DNA from: Ancylomarina subtilis
GTDB lineage: Bacteria; Bacteroidota; Bacteroidia; Bacteroidales; Marinifilaceae
Direction of reading: 5' to 3'
Assembly (NCBI RefSeq): GCF_004217115.1
Contig: NZ_SHKN01000001.1
Location: forward strand, 1,243,781-1,307,780
DNA length: 64,000 nucleotides
Of this stretch, positions 55,762 through 64,000 are shown piece by piece; the first letter of the stretch is position 1, and the number at the start of each line of letters is the position of its first letter. The notes below the pieces were generated by a model. That model did not search any database and was not told where the DNA came from. It saw only the letters and a list, made by a program, of their open reading frames with translations. The position numbers and the translations under genes were made by a program.

Positions 55762-56464
55762 GATAGAAAATTTAATTTATACAAATTAGTGTCACTATAA
55801 CATTAGGTACAGCAATATAAATCTATAAAATTCAAAACGGCAATCAAACTTTACGCTTCTTATGTCATCAGAATTTTATCATAAATGGATTTCAAAAACA
55901 TTTTTAGTCGCAATAGTTGATTTAAAGACCTAAAACTCCCTAATTATTCATTTCCTACATGTTACGCAGACACAAACCCTCTATTTAGAAAAGAAAATTC
56001 CATATATAAAATGAAAGAAAACAAGATTAAATACTGAGATTTATTGTTAAGCAAGTGATCAATGAAATCTACTTTATCATACAAATAAATTATGATTAAC
56101 CACAAACACAACTTAAAGCAATAAATTCATTAATCAATCAAAAAAGCTCATTCATAAACAATAAAGAAATATTTATACAATAAAAAAATGATCACCCAAA
56201 AGCATTTAAATTCATTCCACAACTAAAACTTATCATTTATCGAAAATCATTTTAAACTTTTTTAACACTCAAAAAAAAATAAAAAAAAATTAAAATCATC
56301 GCACAGCTTATAAACAGTACAACACAGAAAAAATTACATGAGAAATATCATGTTTTATGAATGAAAAATGAAACGACCTATTTAGTTTTATAAAAAACAA
56401 TCCCTATATTCGGTCGAATTTTAATAAACCTAAATTTAAATTTTAACCCCAAAACAAATTATTT
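55762..56464. other. AT-rich leader region of the M43 protease gene
   Basis: About 700 very AT-rich bases with no reading frame. A perfect 6-bp inverted repeat (acatga / tcatgt at 56336-56353) and a -7-like TATATTCG near 56406-56413 are the only candidate control elements seen. Confidence 0.45.
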
Positions 56465-57520
56465 ATGAAAAGAATTTTTCTTTCAGTAGCATGTTTGGCT
56501 CTGGTTTTAGGATCATGTCAAAACAATGCGAATGAGATTAAACCCGACCAACAAGAAGTAAGTGTAGACATGAGTGACTTCTATGTATACACTAGTGATG
56601 ATAACACTACAAAATCAGGACACGTTCATGGTCCTCAGTGTGGTAGTATGAAAGTATTAAACCGCCAACTAAAAGAAAATCCTAGCTTAGAAAACCGTAT
56701 GTATAATATCGAGAAACATACGAGAAAGCTAATTGCAGCTAAAAGCTCAAATGCAAGCTCAAAGAAACCAGGTGGTGGTGGAACTACTGGTCCTACTCCT
56801 TATCAAGGAAGTATTACTATTCCAGTTATTGTGAACATTCTTGAGGATGCTAACCATCCAGTAACTCAGGCTCACATTAATTCTCAGATTGCAATCTTAA
56901 ATGAGGACTATAATGATATGAACCCTGCTACAGGTGGCGTACCTAGTGAATTCAACAATGCTGTAGCTAACGTTGATATTACATTTGTTTTAGCAGGTGT
57001 AAACAGAAAAACTTCAACTAGAACATCTTGGGGAACAAATGACGAAATGAAGCATTCAAACCTAGGTGGTATGGACGCAGTTGATCCTGCTCACAACCTG
57101 AATTTCTGGGTTTGCGAAATTGGTGGTGGTATCTTAGGATACGCTCAATTTCCTGGTGGTGAATTAGATACTGACGGTGTTGTTATTGGTAGCGATTTCT
57201 TCGGTGAAAATGCTGCTGGTGGTCAATATGGTCATGGTAGAACAGCAACTCACGAAGTTGGTCACTGGTTGAACCTACGTCACATTTGGGGTGATGGTGG
57301 TTGCAGACAAGATGACTTTGTAGCTGATACACCTAGTTCAGACCGTGCTAACTACGGTTGTCCTTCATATCCTACTGTACACTGTAGAACTAATGACATG
57401 ACTATGAACTACATGGATTATGTAGATGATAACTGCATGTATATGTTTACAAACGGACAGAATGATAGAATGAGAGCTATCTTTGGAACAGGTGGAACAA
57501 GAGAATCATTTGTACAGTAA
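56465..57520 (+). CDS. M43-family (pappalysin/cytophagalysin) zinc metalloprotease lipoprotein
   Basis: This 351-residue lipoprotein (LVLGSC, Cys 18) has a propeptide-like region and a catalytic domain with the extended zinc motif HEVGHWLNLRH (His263, His267, His273) and the Met-turn MNYMDY. The Cys-rich end (GCRQDD, YGCPSYP, HCRTND, NCMYMF) fits disulfides of the family. A His-rich stretch GHVHGPQCG lies near residue 53-60. It is probably a secreted or surface-bound protease for proteins. Codons are strongly T-ending (ggt, gct, act), suggesting high expression. It stands alone after a 700-base leader. Confidence 0.93.
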   Translation: MKRIFLSVACLALVLGSCQNNANEIKPDQQEVSVDMSDFYVYTSDDNTTKSGHVHGPQCGSMKVLNRQLKENPSLENRMYNIEKHTRKLIAAKSSNASSKKPGGGGTTGPTPYQGSITIPVIVNILEDANHPVTQAHINSQIAILNEDYNDMNPATGGVPSEFNNAVANVDITFVLAGVNRKTSTRTSWGTNDEMKHSNLGGMDAVDPAHNLNFWVCEIGGGILGYAQFPGGELDTDGVVIGSDFFGENAAGGQYGHGRTATHEVGHWLNLRHIWGDGGCRQDDFVADTPSSDRANYGCPSYPTVHCRTNDMTMNYMDYVDDNCMYMFTNGQNDRMRAIFGTGGTRESFVQ

Positions 57521-57547
57521 GCTCTATTGCTTTATTAAAATTCAGCT

Positions 57548-57574
57548 AAAGGCGCCCTTGTGGCGCCTTTTTTT
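57548..57574 (+). terminator. Terminator of the M43 protease gene
   Basis: A 9-bp GC-rich stem (aaaggcgcc / ggcgccttt), 5-base loop, then T run, 27 bases past the stop. Confidence 0.92.
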
Positions 57575-57585
57575 GTAAAAAAAAA

Positions 57586-57609
57586 CGATTTCTCAATTGA
57601 GAGAAACCG
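57586..57609 (-). terminator. Terminator of the HMA-protein gene
   Basis: A 9-bp stem with one wobble pair (cgatttctc / gagaaaccg) and a T run on the minus strand. Confidence 0.7.
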
Positions 57610-57635
57610 CTTTAGTCAATTCATTATATATGAGT

Positions 57636-57950
57636 CTATTTCTTAACCTCAGTCACTTTAAATTGTAATTTTTCAATAGCTTGCTTAAGCGCTTCTTTAG
57701 TGGTTGACTTAGTCTTATACTTAAGCGTCACTTTTTGATTTTTGAAATCAATTTGTAAATCTTTAACTCCTTTCTCAAAAGGGATATTCTTCTCAATTTT
57801 CTTCACACAGCCCTGGCAATCCATTTCAACATTGAAAACAACTGTTTCAATCTTCTTTATCTCTTGTTTCTGAGCAAAAGTCGCTGTGGTCATTAAAATG
57901 ATAACGATGGCCAGAGTAGCCTTCTTTAAATTCTGAATTAGGTTTTTCAT
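57636..57950 (-). CDS. Exported heavy-metal-associated (HMA) domain protein
   Basis: ATG at 57950 is preferred because the longer frame begins with GTG and the 57950 start gives a clean signal peptide (to TFAQ). The 104-residue protein has one HMA domain with the metal-binding MDCQGCVKKIEKNI (CxxC). It probably binds Cu(I) or a similar soft metal in the periplasm. It lies 69 bases downstream of the TonB receptor and is likely co-transcribed. Confidence 0.9.
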   Translation of the reverse strand: MKNLIQNLKKATLAIVIILMTTATFAQKQEIKKIETVVFNVEMDCQGCVKKIEKNIPFEKGVKDLQIDFKNQKVTLKYKTKSTTKEALKQAIEKLQFKVTEVKK

Positions 57951-58019
57951 TATTATTTGTATTTTGCCAGAGTAATAACTCTCTCCAGCTATGATATAAT
58001 TAGGATTCACGAAATAAAA

Positions 58020-60239
58020 CTATTCGATAGTCAGACGTAATCCCAGATAAAACTTACGTTCCTGAATAGGTCCCCAAACCATAGAGGCGTCAAAATTTTC
58101 GCCAAAAGGCTGATCTGCTGCAATTATTGGGTGCTTTTGTGTGTAATTACCTAAATTCTCAACCCCCACATAGGCTTCCCAAATTCGAAATCGCTTGGTT
58201 ACTTGTGCATTGAGCATCGTGTAAGCCGGAGATTCCTCCCGTCGCTGATATTTAGCAGGATTACTTGCTGTTGATGGGATACGCATGTCACCATTAAACT
58301 GTGCTGTAAAATCAAATTGCCAAATATTCATATTTGTAGAATACGAGAGATTTACCAGGCCCTTATATCGATTCACATAAGGAACTTTTTGCAATTCTTT
58401 GTTAATCGTTGCCTTCACATCCGAGAAACGAATCGCTGTGGTCACATCTAATCGATTAAAAGGTTCAAACTTTAATTCAAACTGATAGTTATTGGCATAA
58501 GACTGTCCATCTAGATTGTAAAAATTCACTTGATTAACACTTTGATCCACATCAACAATCACCTGATTGTTAAATTCAGTGCGATAAAAATCAGCTGATG
58601 CTGTAAAATCCTGCCCCAAAAGACTAAAGTATTGTGTCAAACTCAAACCATAATTCCAAGCTGACTCTTGTTTCAAATCAGAAGCAAGATTAAACTCTCT
58701 ATTTGATGCCAACAGAAAACTATTTTCAGCAATCGCATTTGCAGTACGACGACCACTACCTGCTGCTATACGTAAAGTCGATTTTTCAGCAAATTGATAT
58801 CTAAAGTGTAAACGAGGTGTCATAAAACCACCATAAACTGAATTGTGATCGTATCTCAATCCGGCCTGCAAAGTGATTTCATCAGATGGCAACCATGTGT
58901 ATTCGGCATAGGCTCCGGCAATTTTCTCATGTCTATCCGTACCGATGACCTTATTTCCAATCAATTTATCATTAAAATCGTCGTATATAAAAGATAATCC
59001 AGCCGTATATTTATGTGTTAGATTGCCAATATAAGATTGAAACAACAAATTGGCATATAAGTACTTTTGATTTGCATCGTAGTTCCTCAAACCATAAAAT
59101 GACTTTTGTTCATGGGATGAAAAATTTGTAATTAAGGCGATACTGCGGTCATCATTCTTAGGAAAAACATAACCAATTTTTGCAAATGCCTCGTAACGAC
59201 GTGTATCAATATTAATCCGATAAGCATTATTGATATCATTGGTCTTAGTCTCATCATATCCTTTCTGCCCACCAATTCTTTGCTCATCGATAAACTTGAC
59301 ACCAAACTGAGTAATCCAATACTTATTAGGCTTCCAGTGCCATCGGTTTACAAAATTATACTGACGCACCATAGGATCATCAAGAAAATGATCATGATTG
59401 TGATCAATTTCCCGCATATTATCTTGCCCGTGTGCCAAAATTGATGAGGATAACTTATCGCTAAATTTAAGCCCTGTGATCAGGTTTCCCTCTGACATCC
59501 CCATACTATTGCCATAAGCATTCAGATAAAGCTTAGGTGCATTTTGAGGTTTCTGATATTCGATATTAATTTGTCCCGTTATGGATTCAAAACCATTCAC
59601 GACCGAACCAACACCTTTTGACACCTGTATGGATTCCATCCATGGACCAGGAACATATACCATTCCATAAACTGAAGCCAAGCCCTTAAAATTGGGATTC
59701 TTTTCAGTCATCATTTCAATATATTTACCAGTCAGTCCAAGTAGTTTAATTGACTTTGCACCCGTCGCTGCATCGGCATATGATACATCGACAGAAGCAT
59801 TGGTCTCGAAACTTTCTGCCAGGTTACAGCAAGCCGCTTTACAGAGCTCTGCACCTGTGATACTTTGTGACTGTATTGGATTTTCTCTATCGATAATAGT
59901 CCCCGCTTTTCGCTTCGAAACCACAACCTCATCCAACTCAATATTGGGTGATAACTCAATAAGAATCTCTCTGTCTTTAAAGTTTGTCACCTCTACTTCA
60001 CGTGTCTCGTATCCCACGAACTGTACAACCAAAACGCCTGATTTTGGCGATTCGTTTAAACTAAACCGTCCATCGGCATCAGTAGCAGTTCCCAGCGTTG
60101 TATTCTTCCAAAAAACAGAGGCACCAGGAAGAGGCACATGTTTTTCATTTGATAATTTTTCAACAATTCTTCCTTCAAAATTTCGGGCAATTGAAAACAA
60201 AGGAAGTAATGAGAGGAATAGTATTAATATTCGCTTCAT
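58020..60239 (-). CDS. TonB-dependent receptor, probably metal-related
   Basis: The upstream extension begins with TTG, so ATG at 60239 is used (739 residues, signal MKRILILFLSLLPLFSIA). A CarboxypepD_reg-like domain (GRIVEKLSNEKHVPLPGASVFWKN) is followed by a TonB plug and a barrel ending YLGLRLTIE. The plug contains LCKAACCNLAESFE, with three Cys, which could bind a metal. There is no STN domain and no SusD partner. Neighbours (HMA protein and Cys/His-rich protein) suggest copper or another soft metal as substrate or ligand. Confidence 0.9.
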   Translation of the reverse strand: MKRILILFLSLLPLFSIARNFEGRIVEKLSNEKHVPLPGASVFWKNTTLGTATDADGRFSLNESPKSGVLVVQFVGYETREVEVTNFKDREILIELSPNIELDEVVVSKRKAGTIIDRENPIQSQSITGAELCKAACCNLAESFETNASVDVSYADAATGAKSIKLLGLTGKYIEMMTEKNPNFKGLASVYGMVYVPGPWMESIQVSKGVGSVVNGFESITGQINIEYQKPQNAPKLYLNAYGNSMGMSEGNLITGLKFSDKLSSSILAHGQDNMREIDHNHDHFLDDPMVRQYNFVNRWHWKPNKYWITQFGVKFIDEQRIGGQKGYDETKTNDINNAYRINIDTRRYEAFAKIGYVFPKNDDRSIALITNFSSHEQKSFYGLRNYDANQKYLYANLLFQSYIGNLTHKYTAGLSFIYDDFNDKLIGNKVIGTDRHEKIAGAYAEYTWLPSDEITLQAGLRYDHNSVYGGFMTPRLHFRYQFAEKSTLRIAAGSGRRTANAIAENSFLLASNREFNLASDLKQESAWNYGLSLTQYFSLLGQDFTASADFYRTEFNNQVIVDVDQSVNQVNFYNLDGQSYANNYQFELKFEPFNRLDVTTAIRFSDVKATINKELQKVPYVNRYKGLVNLSYSTNMNIWQFDFTAQFNGDMRIPSTASNPAKYQRREESPAYTMLNAQVTKRFRIWEAYVGVENLGNYTQKHPIIAADQPFGENFDASMVWGPIQERKFYLGLRLTIE

Positions 60240-60386
60240 ATTACAATCATATTTTATTCTATATGATAGGCTAAAACACAATATAGTATTCCAACCTACA
60301 CATAAATTGACTTGTGTGAGTTAAGTTTTTTTTCAGCTCATATAAAAAAACCTGTTATAAGCTGATATTGAAGAAGAATGAAGGAA

Positions 60387-60845
60387 TCAACAACGGTAAC
60401 AGGACAATAAATCCTGCGTTATTTCAGGAGGTTCAACTATCTGTCTCAGATAATCAATTCTATTGTCCTTGCTTGCATCATAGATCTGATGCAGTTGCAA
60501 ATAGGAGGATTGGAACAAGTCAAGACTCGAAATCAGAGGTGATTTCACGACTTGCTTAACCAAAGTTTGGGGGCTATGCTTTAAATAAATTAATTCCAGA
60601 ATACAACAAGGCACCTCCACATAATGCGCCTGTGAAGAATCGCCATCGACATGAATAAAATGAGGACGAGGATCTGCTTCGCAAACATGCATCTCATCAC
60701 CACATTTATCCAAATCATAAATTAAATGGTAATCATCCTGATGACATGCGAAACAAGAATGCTTCAACAAATTCAAACCACAAAATCCTGCCAGGTAAAA
60801 CACCAACAGGAAAATTGAAACTGTATTTCGAAATTGTTTTTTCAT
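60387..60845 (-). CDS. Cys/His-rich exported protein of the metal cluster
   Basis: This 152-residue protein has an N-terminal signal or anchor segment and many potential metal ligands: KHSCFACHQDDYH, DKCGDEMHVCEADPRPHFIHVDGD, VEVPCCI, and a C-terminal CYRC. It resembles the short 'HYC_CC_PP' type proteins seen beside metal-uptake genes in Bacteroidota, without an exact match to the family motifs. It is the first gene of a three-gene set with the TonB receptor and HMA protein. Confidence 0.65.
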   Translation of the reverse strand: MKKQFRNTVSIFLLVFYLAGFCGLNLLKHSCFACHQDDYHLIYDLDKCGDEMHVCEADPRPHFIHVDGDSSQAHYVEVPCCILELIYLKHSPQTLVKQVVKSPLISSLDLFQSSYLQLHQIYDASKDNRIDYLRQIVEPPEITQDLLSCYRC

Positions 60846-61013
60846 TAAATACTTATCATCATTTTAAAAGCATGAACAAACTTAACTTGTTCTATTTCTA
60901 AAGACCCTCAAAAATAGATTATGGGTGAATTTAAAATGTTATTTATCTGTTAATATTTGTTAAGAGCACTATTTATTTTAAGTCCTTTTTAATCCCCCTT
61001 ATAAAACAATAAA

Positions 61014-61038
61014 AGGGGAGCCCTATGAATGACTCCCC
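61014..61038 (-). terminator. Terminator of the spondin-domain gene
   Basis: A 6-bp stem (ggggag / ctcccc) with T residues on the minus strand, 27 bases past the stop. Confidence 0.7.
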
Positions 61039-61065
61039 AACTAATTCAAATTAAACTCAGAAAGT

Positions 61066-62358
61066 CTAATTGAAACTAATGGTTACTTTTATTAATTGTT
61101 CTACCGATGGCAAAACAAATTCGTTATCAACTTCCATCACAGCTTTTGATTCCGCTGTTCCGGTATTAGGACCAGACTGACGGGGAGCCTGGTTATTACC
61201 CGCACCTGGGTACTCATTCACTTCGGTACCTGCGTCCCAAATTTTAAGCATACTGGTTACATCACCAGTTTGAGCAATACCATTTTTAAACAAGGCTATT
61301 CCCCAATCATCAAAAGCAAAGAATAAATCATTTGATTGTCCTAACATGGAAGCGATATTGAAATAGTCACCCTCCTGTGCTTCGAAACTAAATTCAAAAT
61401 ATTTACCAGGAAATAAGGGGCCTCCAGCACTTTCCCCATTAGGTATTGCATAGACACCATGAGATTGAATGTACATCGCACCATCCAGACTCGCATTTAA
61501 ATCTGCAGGATTACCATCCTCAGCTAAAGCTTCTAATCCTGCTCCGGAATCAATTTTACCCTCTTCGAACAATGGATAACCTTGGGTACTAATCGCAAAA
61601 ACACCCGGAGCAATAGGCGTTACATAACCACTCATATCGGCTAAATAAGTTGCCATTTCAGCATTTGTTCCATCCTCAGCTAGCCCTTCTAAACCATTGG
61701 CTGCAGCTGAATTCACGGTAAACAAAGGCATTCCGTCATTATGAACAACCCAAACACCTGGTGCTAAAGGCGATTGAAAGGCATACATATCGGATAAATT
61801 TGTAATTGTTACTGTAAATTCCGTGCCTCCATCATGTGCCAGCTCAACTTTTATAACTTCAGATACGGGTGGGTATGTATAACCATCATTCACATCTGCA
61901 ACTAATTTTACCGTACTGTTTTCTGTCATTCCCGTATTGGGACCTGATTGACGTGGTGCCTGATCGGCTCCAGTTCCCGGCATTTGATTGACTTCAGTTC
62001 CTGCATCCCAAAGCATTAAATCAGAGCTTACATCACCAACAACTGCATCGCCACTCCCATCATAGAGCGCAATTCCCTCATCACCAAAAGCATAAAACAA
62101 GTCGTTGCTTTGTGCCAGCATGGTTGCCAGTGAAAGCCTGGCTCCTTTTCCGGCATCGAAACTAAAGGAATAGGTCACTCCCGGTCCAATACCATCTGTC
62201 GTTCCCGAATTAAAAAAAGCCTTCCCCATTTGGATATTCTCAATCTTCACTGTAAAAGTCCCCTTTTTAACAGGTGTCATCATGTTGTCGTCATCATCAT
62301 CATTACATGCAGTAAGCAACAAGATGCCGACCATTGTAGCATAAATTAATTTTTTCAT
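61066..62358 (-). CDS. Lipoprotein with two spondin-like domains
   Basis: ATG at 62358 gives 430 residues and a lipobox LLTAC (the longer frame starts with TTG). Two copies of a spondin-like domain (about 30-170 and 295-430) share FSFxAxxGxxxxxASMLxQSNDLFxAFxDxGIAL, LxxWDAGTEVNxxPGxGxxQAPRQSGPNTGxxE. Between them lie two related 35-residue units (APGVWVVHNDGMPLF and APGVFAISTQGYPLFEEG). Probably an extracellular or surface protein for adhesion or biofilm matrix; activity unknown. Confidence 0.88.
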   Translation of the reverse strand: MKKLIYATMVGILLLTACNDDDDDNMMTPVKKGTFTVKIENIQMGKAFFNSGTTDGIGPGVTYSFSFDAGKGARLSLATMLAQSNDLFYAFGDEGIALYDGSGDAVVGDVSSDLMLWDAGTEVNQMPGTGADQAPRQSGPNTGMTENSTVKLVADVNDGYTYPPVSEVIKVELAHDGGTEFTVTITNLSDMYAFQSPLAPGVWVVHNDGMPLFTVNSAAANGLEGLAEDGTNAEMATYLADMSGYVTPIAPGVFAISTQGYPLFEEGKIDSGAGLEALAEDGNPADLNASLDGAMYIQSHGVYAIPNGESAGGPLFPGKYFEFSFEAQEGDYFNIASMLGQSNDLFFAFDDWGIALFKNGIAQTGDVTSMLKIWDAGTEVNEYPGAGNNQAPRQSGPNTGTAESKAVMEVDNEFVLPSVEQLIKVTISFN

Positions 62359-62438
62359 AGTTCTAAATTTTATAAGTTTCAATTATGAATTTAATCATCG
62401 AGACCTATGGCTAAGATCTTTATTCAAAAGTAGAACAT

Positions 62439-62462
62439 CAGCTTACCTTAAAATGTAAGCTG
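62439..62462. promoter_or_regulatory. Candidate operator upstream of the spondin-domain gene
   Basis: CAGCTTAC and GTAAGCTG form a perfect 8-bp inverted repeat separated by 8 bases, about 80 bases upstream of the start codon. A Crp/Fnr regulator gene lies next to it. Confidence 0.45.
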
Positions 62463-62490
62463 CATCACATATGGCTATTTTTTCTAAAAA

Positions 62491-62523
62491 AAAGAGCTGC
62501 AATCATTACAATTGCAGCTCTTT
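62491..62523 (-). terminator. Terminator of the Crp/Fnr gene
   Basis: A 13-bp perfect stem (aaagagctgcaat / attgcagctcttt) with a 7-base loop lies 34 bases past the stop. Confidence 0.9.
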
Positions 62524-62557
62524 ACTATTCAATTTCAGATCTTATTAACAGCTTTTA

Positions 62558-63235
62558 TTACCTCATTGAGAGTTTGTCAAAGTTGAGTATTTGTATTTCC
62601 TTTCTGGAATAATCAATCACCCCTTCATGTTTTAACTCGTTGAACAAACGCGTAACCGTTTCGCGTTTTGTTCCAATTAAATCAGCAAAATCCTTTTGCG
62701 TGTAAAAATGTGTCAGGCGTATAACATCTCCTCTCTTTACGCCATTTTCTTCAGCCAATTCTTTTATAAACTCACACAAACGTGTTCTGACATCCTGAAA
62801 TAAAAGGGATTCAAACCGACGCTCCATCTTCTTAATTCTAAAACCTATTAATTTATAAATCGATAAACCAAACTTTTCATTTTCACGCATTAATTTGTAC
62901 ATGTTAGGCAATTCCATCGGACAAAGCTGAGTTGGTTCAGTACAAGCCAGCGCGTAATCGACCCTTTTGTCTGATCCCAAAATTGCTTTTTCACCGAAGA
63001 TTTCCCCTTTACCCAGAATGGCTTTCACAACCTCATCCCCATCTTTGTTATATGAAACTATCTTCACCTTTCCTTTACTTATCATGAATATCTTCTGAGA
63101 CCTATCACCAGGAAAATAAATAAAATCACCACTTTTATAAGTCTTAAAATGATCCTGTTCATATTCTTTCAACTTATGAGGACATAGAATATGATATAAA
63201 TTTACATGCTCAAAACACCAAATATTATCTTTCAT
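62558..63235 (-). CDS. Crp/Fnr-family transcriptional regulator
   Basis: This 225-residue protein has the cyclic-nucleotide-binding barrel (about 30-120, GDFIYFPGDRSQKIFMISKGKVKIVSYNKDGDEVVKAILGKGEIFGEKAILG) and a C-terminal HTH_CRP domain (about 150-220, TQKDFADLIGTKRETVTRLFNELKHEGVIDYSRKEIQIL). The signature KRETVTRLFNELK is close to classical Crp recognition helices. A near-palindrome TTACCTTAAGTTAA lies 20 bases upstream (63255-63268) and could be a self-operator. The regulator may act on the adjacent spondin-domain gene. Confidence 0.92.
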   Translation of the reverse strand: MKDNIWCFEHVNLYHILCPHKLKEYEQDHFKTYKSGDFIYFPGDRSQKIFMISKGKVKIVSYNKDGDEVVKAILGKGEIFGEKAILGSDKRVDYALACTEPTQLCPMELPNMYKLMRENEKFGLSIYKLIGFRIKKMERRFESLLFQDVRTRLCEFIKELAEENGVKRGDVIRLTHFYTQKDFADLIGTKRETVTRLFNELKHEGVIDYSRKEIQILNFDKLSMR

Positions 63236-63254
63236 CAGTTTATTTCAATTTTGA

Positions 63255-63268
63255 TTACCTTAAGTTAA
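63255..63268. promoter_or_regulatory. Candidate operator upstream of the Crp/Fnr gene
   Basis: TTACCTTAAGTTAA is self-complementary at 6 of 7 base pairs and lies between the Crp/Fnr start and the divergent glycosidase-like gene. Confidence 0.35.
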
Positions 63269-63396
63269 TACATTTTTGATTGAATACACAGATTAATAAC
63301 TTTTCGGAATCAGTATAAACGCAGTCATTCAGCCCTTTACACAATTTTTTTGTTCATCATTTTCAACTATCTTTAAACTTAAACCAAAACTTAACT

Positions 63397-64000
63397 ATGA
63401 AACATCACATTTCATTCATACAATACTTTAGTTTAGTTATTTGTTTTGTTTTGATTTCTAGTTGTGATTTTACTCAGATCAATCTGTTTCATTCAAAAGA
63501 ATATAAAGTATTTCCTGATGCCGTTAAGCAAGGCGATTATTTTGCCAAAGCCTTAAGTTCCACGCATCTTATTTCGAATTATCCTATTGACAGCACAATG
63601 TCCATCAAGGATACACTCCACTGGCGTCTCACAAAAGATCTTTCGCATTACCCTAAATTTGAATCCGATTTTCAGATTCTAAATGCCATATACAATCTAT
63701 CTCTTGAAGAATTAGAGCAAAATATTAATCCGGATAGTTTATTCGATACCGGAGAAAAGTGGAAAGGCGTTTGGACACGAGACATCAGTTATAGCATCAT
63801 TTTAGCCTTAGCCATTACCAATCCTGAAATATCAAAAAGAAGCCTGATGCATAAGGTGAAAAATGGCAAAATTATTCAGGATCCCGGAACAGGTGGCTCC
63901 TGGCCCATCAGTTCGGACAGAATGATTTGGTCAACTGCAGCCTGGGAAGTTTATCTCAGTACAGGAGACAAACAATGGCTCAAAAAAGCTTATACAATCA
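63397..64000 (+). CDS. Six-hairpin glycosidase-like lipoprotein, partial
   Basis: ATG at 63397 opens a frame of 201 codons that runs off the right edge. The N-terminus has a lipoprotein signal (LISSC, Cys about 24). The later segment EKWKGVWTRDISYSIILALAITNPE and QDPGTGGSWPISSDRMIWSTAAWEVYLSTGD resembles the substrate-binding start of (alpha/alpha)6-barrel glycosidases, such as the glycogen-debranching or GH63-like families. The exact family cannot be set without the catalytic half. It diverges from the Crp/Fnr gene and may be regulated by it. Confidence 0.65.
   Translation, partial: MKHHISFIQYFSLVICFVLISSCDFTQINLFHSKEYKVFPDAVKQGDYFAKALSSTHLISNYPIDSTMSIKDTLHWRLTKDLSHYPKFESDFQILNAIYNLSLEELEQNINPDSLFDTGEKWKGVWTRDISYSIILALAITNPEISKRSLMHKVKNGKIIQDPGTGGSWPISSDRMIWSTAAWEVYLSTGDKQWLKKAYTI

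Noticed and set aside
59692-60324. 210-codon plus-strand frame opposite the metal TonB receptor
   Set aside because: It overlaps a well-supported gene on the other strand; the frame is open only because of the base composition of that gene.

Overview
The window looks like chromosomal DNA of an AT-rich Bacteroidota, probably a marine or sediment Bacteroidales/Marinilabiliales relative (inference). It holds three ECF sigma / FecR / SusC / SusD loci, many short-signal lipoproteins, STN-domain TonB receptors and TAnnTTTG-type promoters. Most genes lie on the minus strand. No rRNA, tRNA, CRISPR array, transposase or phage gene was seen.

Layout. 1-1.3 kb: the N-terminal 273 codons of an AAA/ABC-type ATPase, then an interspersed repeat. 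1.4-4.9 kb (+): a lipocalin-like lipoprotein and an AsmA-family protein. 5.4-13.7 kb (-): locus 1 (sigma, fecR, susC, susD, thioredoxin-fold protein), bracketed by ~205-bp direct repeats that carry the 3' end of a DUF4625-like gene, intact at 13.8 kb and a remnant at 5.3 kb. 14.6 kb: a cysteine-synthase-like PLP enzyme with a Cys-rich tail. 16.1-28.1 kb (-): locus 2 (sigma, fecR, susC, susD, zinc metallohydrolase lipoprotein, DUF4302 lipoprotein, Fn3/FISUMP lipoprotein). 28.5-37.4 kb: an accessory zone with an unexplained motif array (29.87-30.19 kb), two minus-strand genes packaged like integron cassettes (a TonB-C-like secreted protein and a 1060-aa KAP NTPase), REP-like DNA, phenolic acid decarboxylase with a Crp/Fnr regulator, and a DUF3781 gene. 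37.8-42.4 kb: a cation/proton antiporter, a secreted DUF2846-like protein, a CPBP protease and an NTF2-like lipoprotein. 42.5-52.0 kb (-): locus 3 (sigma, fecR, susC, susD, TlpA-like protein, thioredoxin-fold protein). 52.3-64 kb: threonine 3-dehydrogenase, a CysJ-like diflavin reductase, a VOC protein, an M43 metalloprotease, a metal-associated cluster (Cys/His-rich protein, TonB receptor, HMA protein), a duplicated spondin-domain lipoprotein, a Crp/Fnr regulator and the start of a six-hairpin-glycosidase-like lipoprotein.

How the parts fit. The three sigma/FecR/SusCD loci look like trans-envelope signalling systems: substrate binding at the STN-bearing SusC is relayed through inner-membrane FecR to the sigma factor. 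Loci 1 and 3 both end in paralogous thioredoxin-fold proteins. Locus 2 ends in a lipoprotein set with a zinc metallohydrolase. Each fecR-susC junction has a hairpin with a U-tract only in the antisense direction.

The most novel observation is in the accessory zone. Two adjacent genes are each bounded by perfect 10-bp inverted repeats starting GTTA, and are separated by a ~130-bp imperfect palindrome laid out like an integron attC site. A related GTTAGCGG boundary sits before the left-edge ATPase. A repeat with an invariantly spaced promoter lies upstream of both ATPases and recurs twice more. No integrase is visible in the window, so the integron interpretation is inference.
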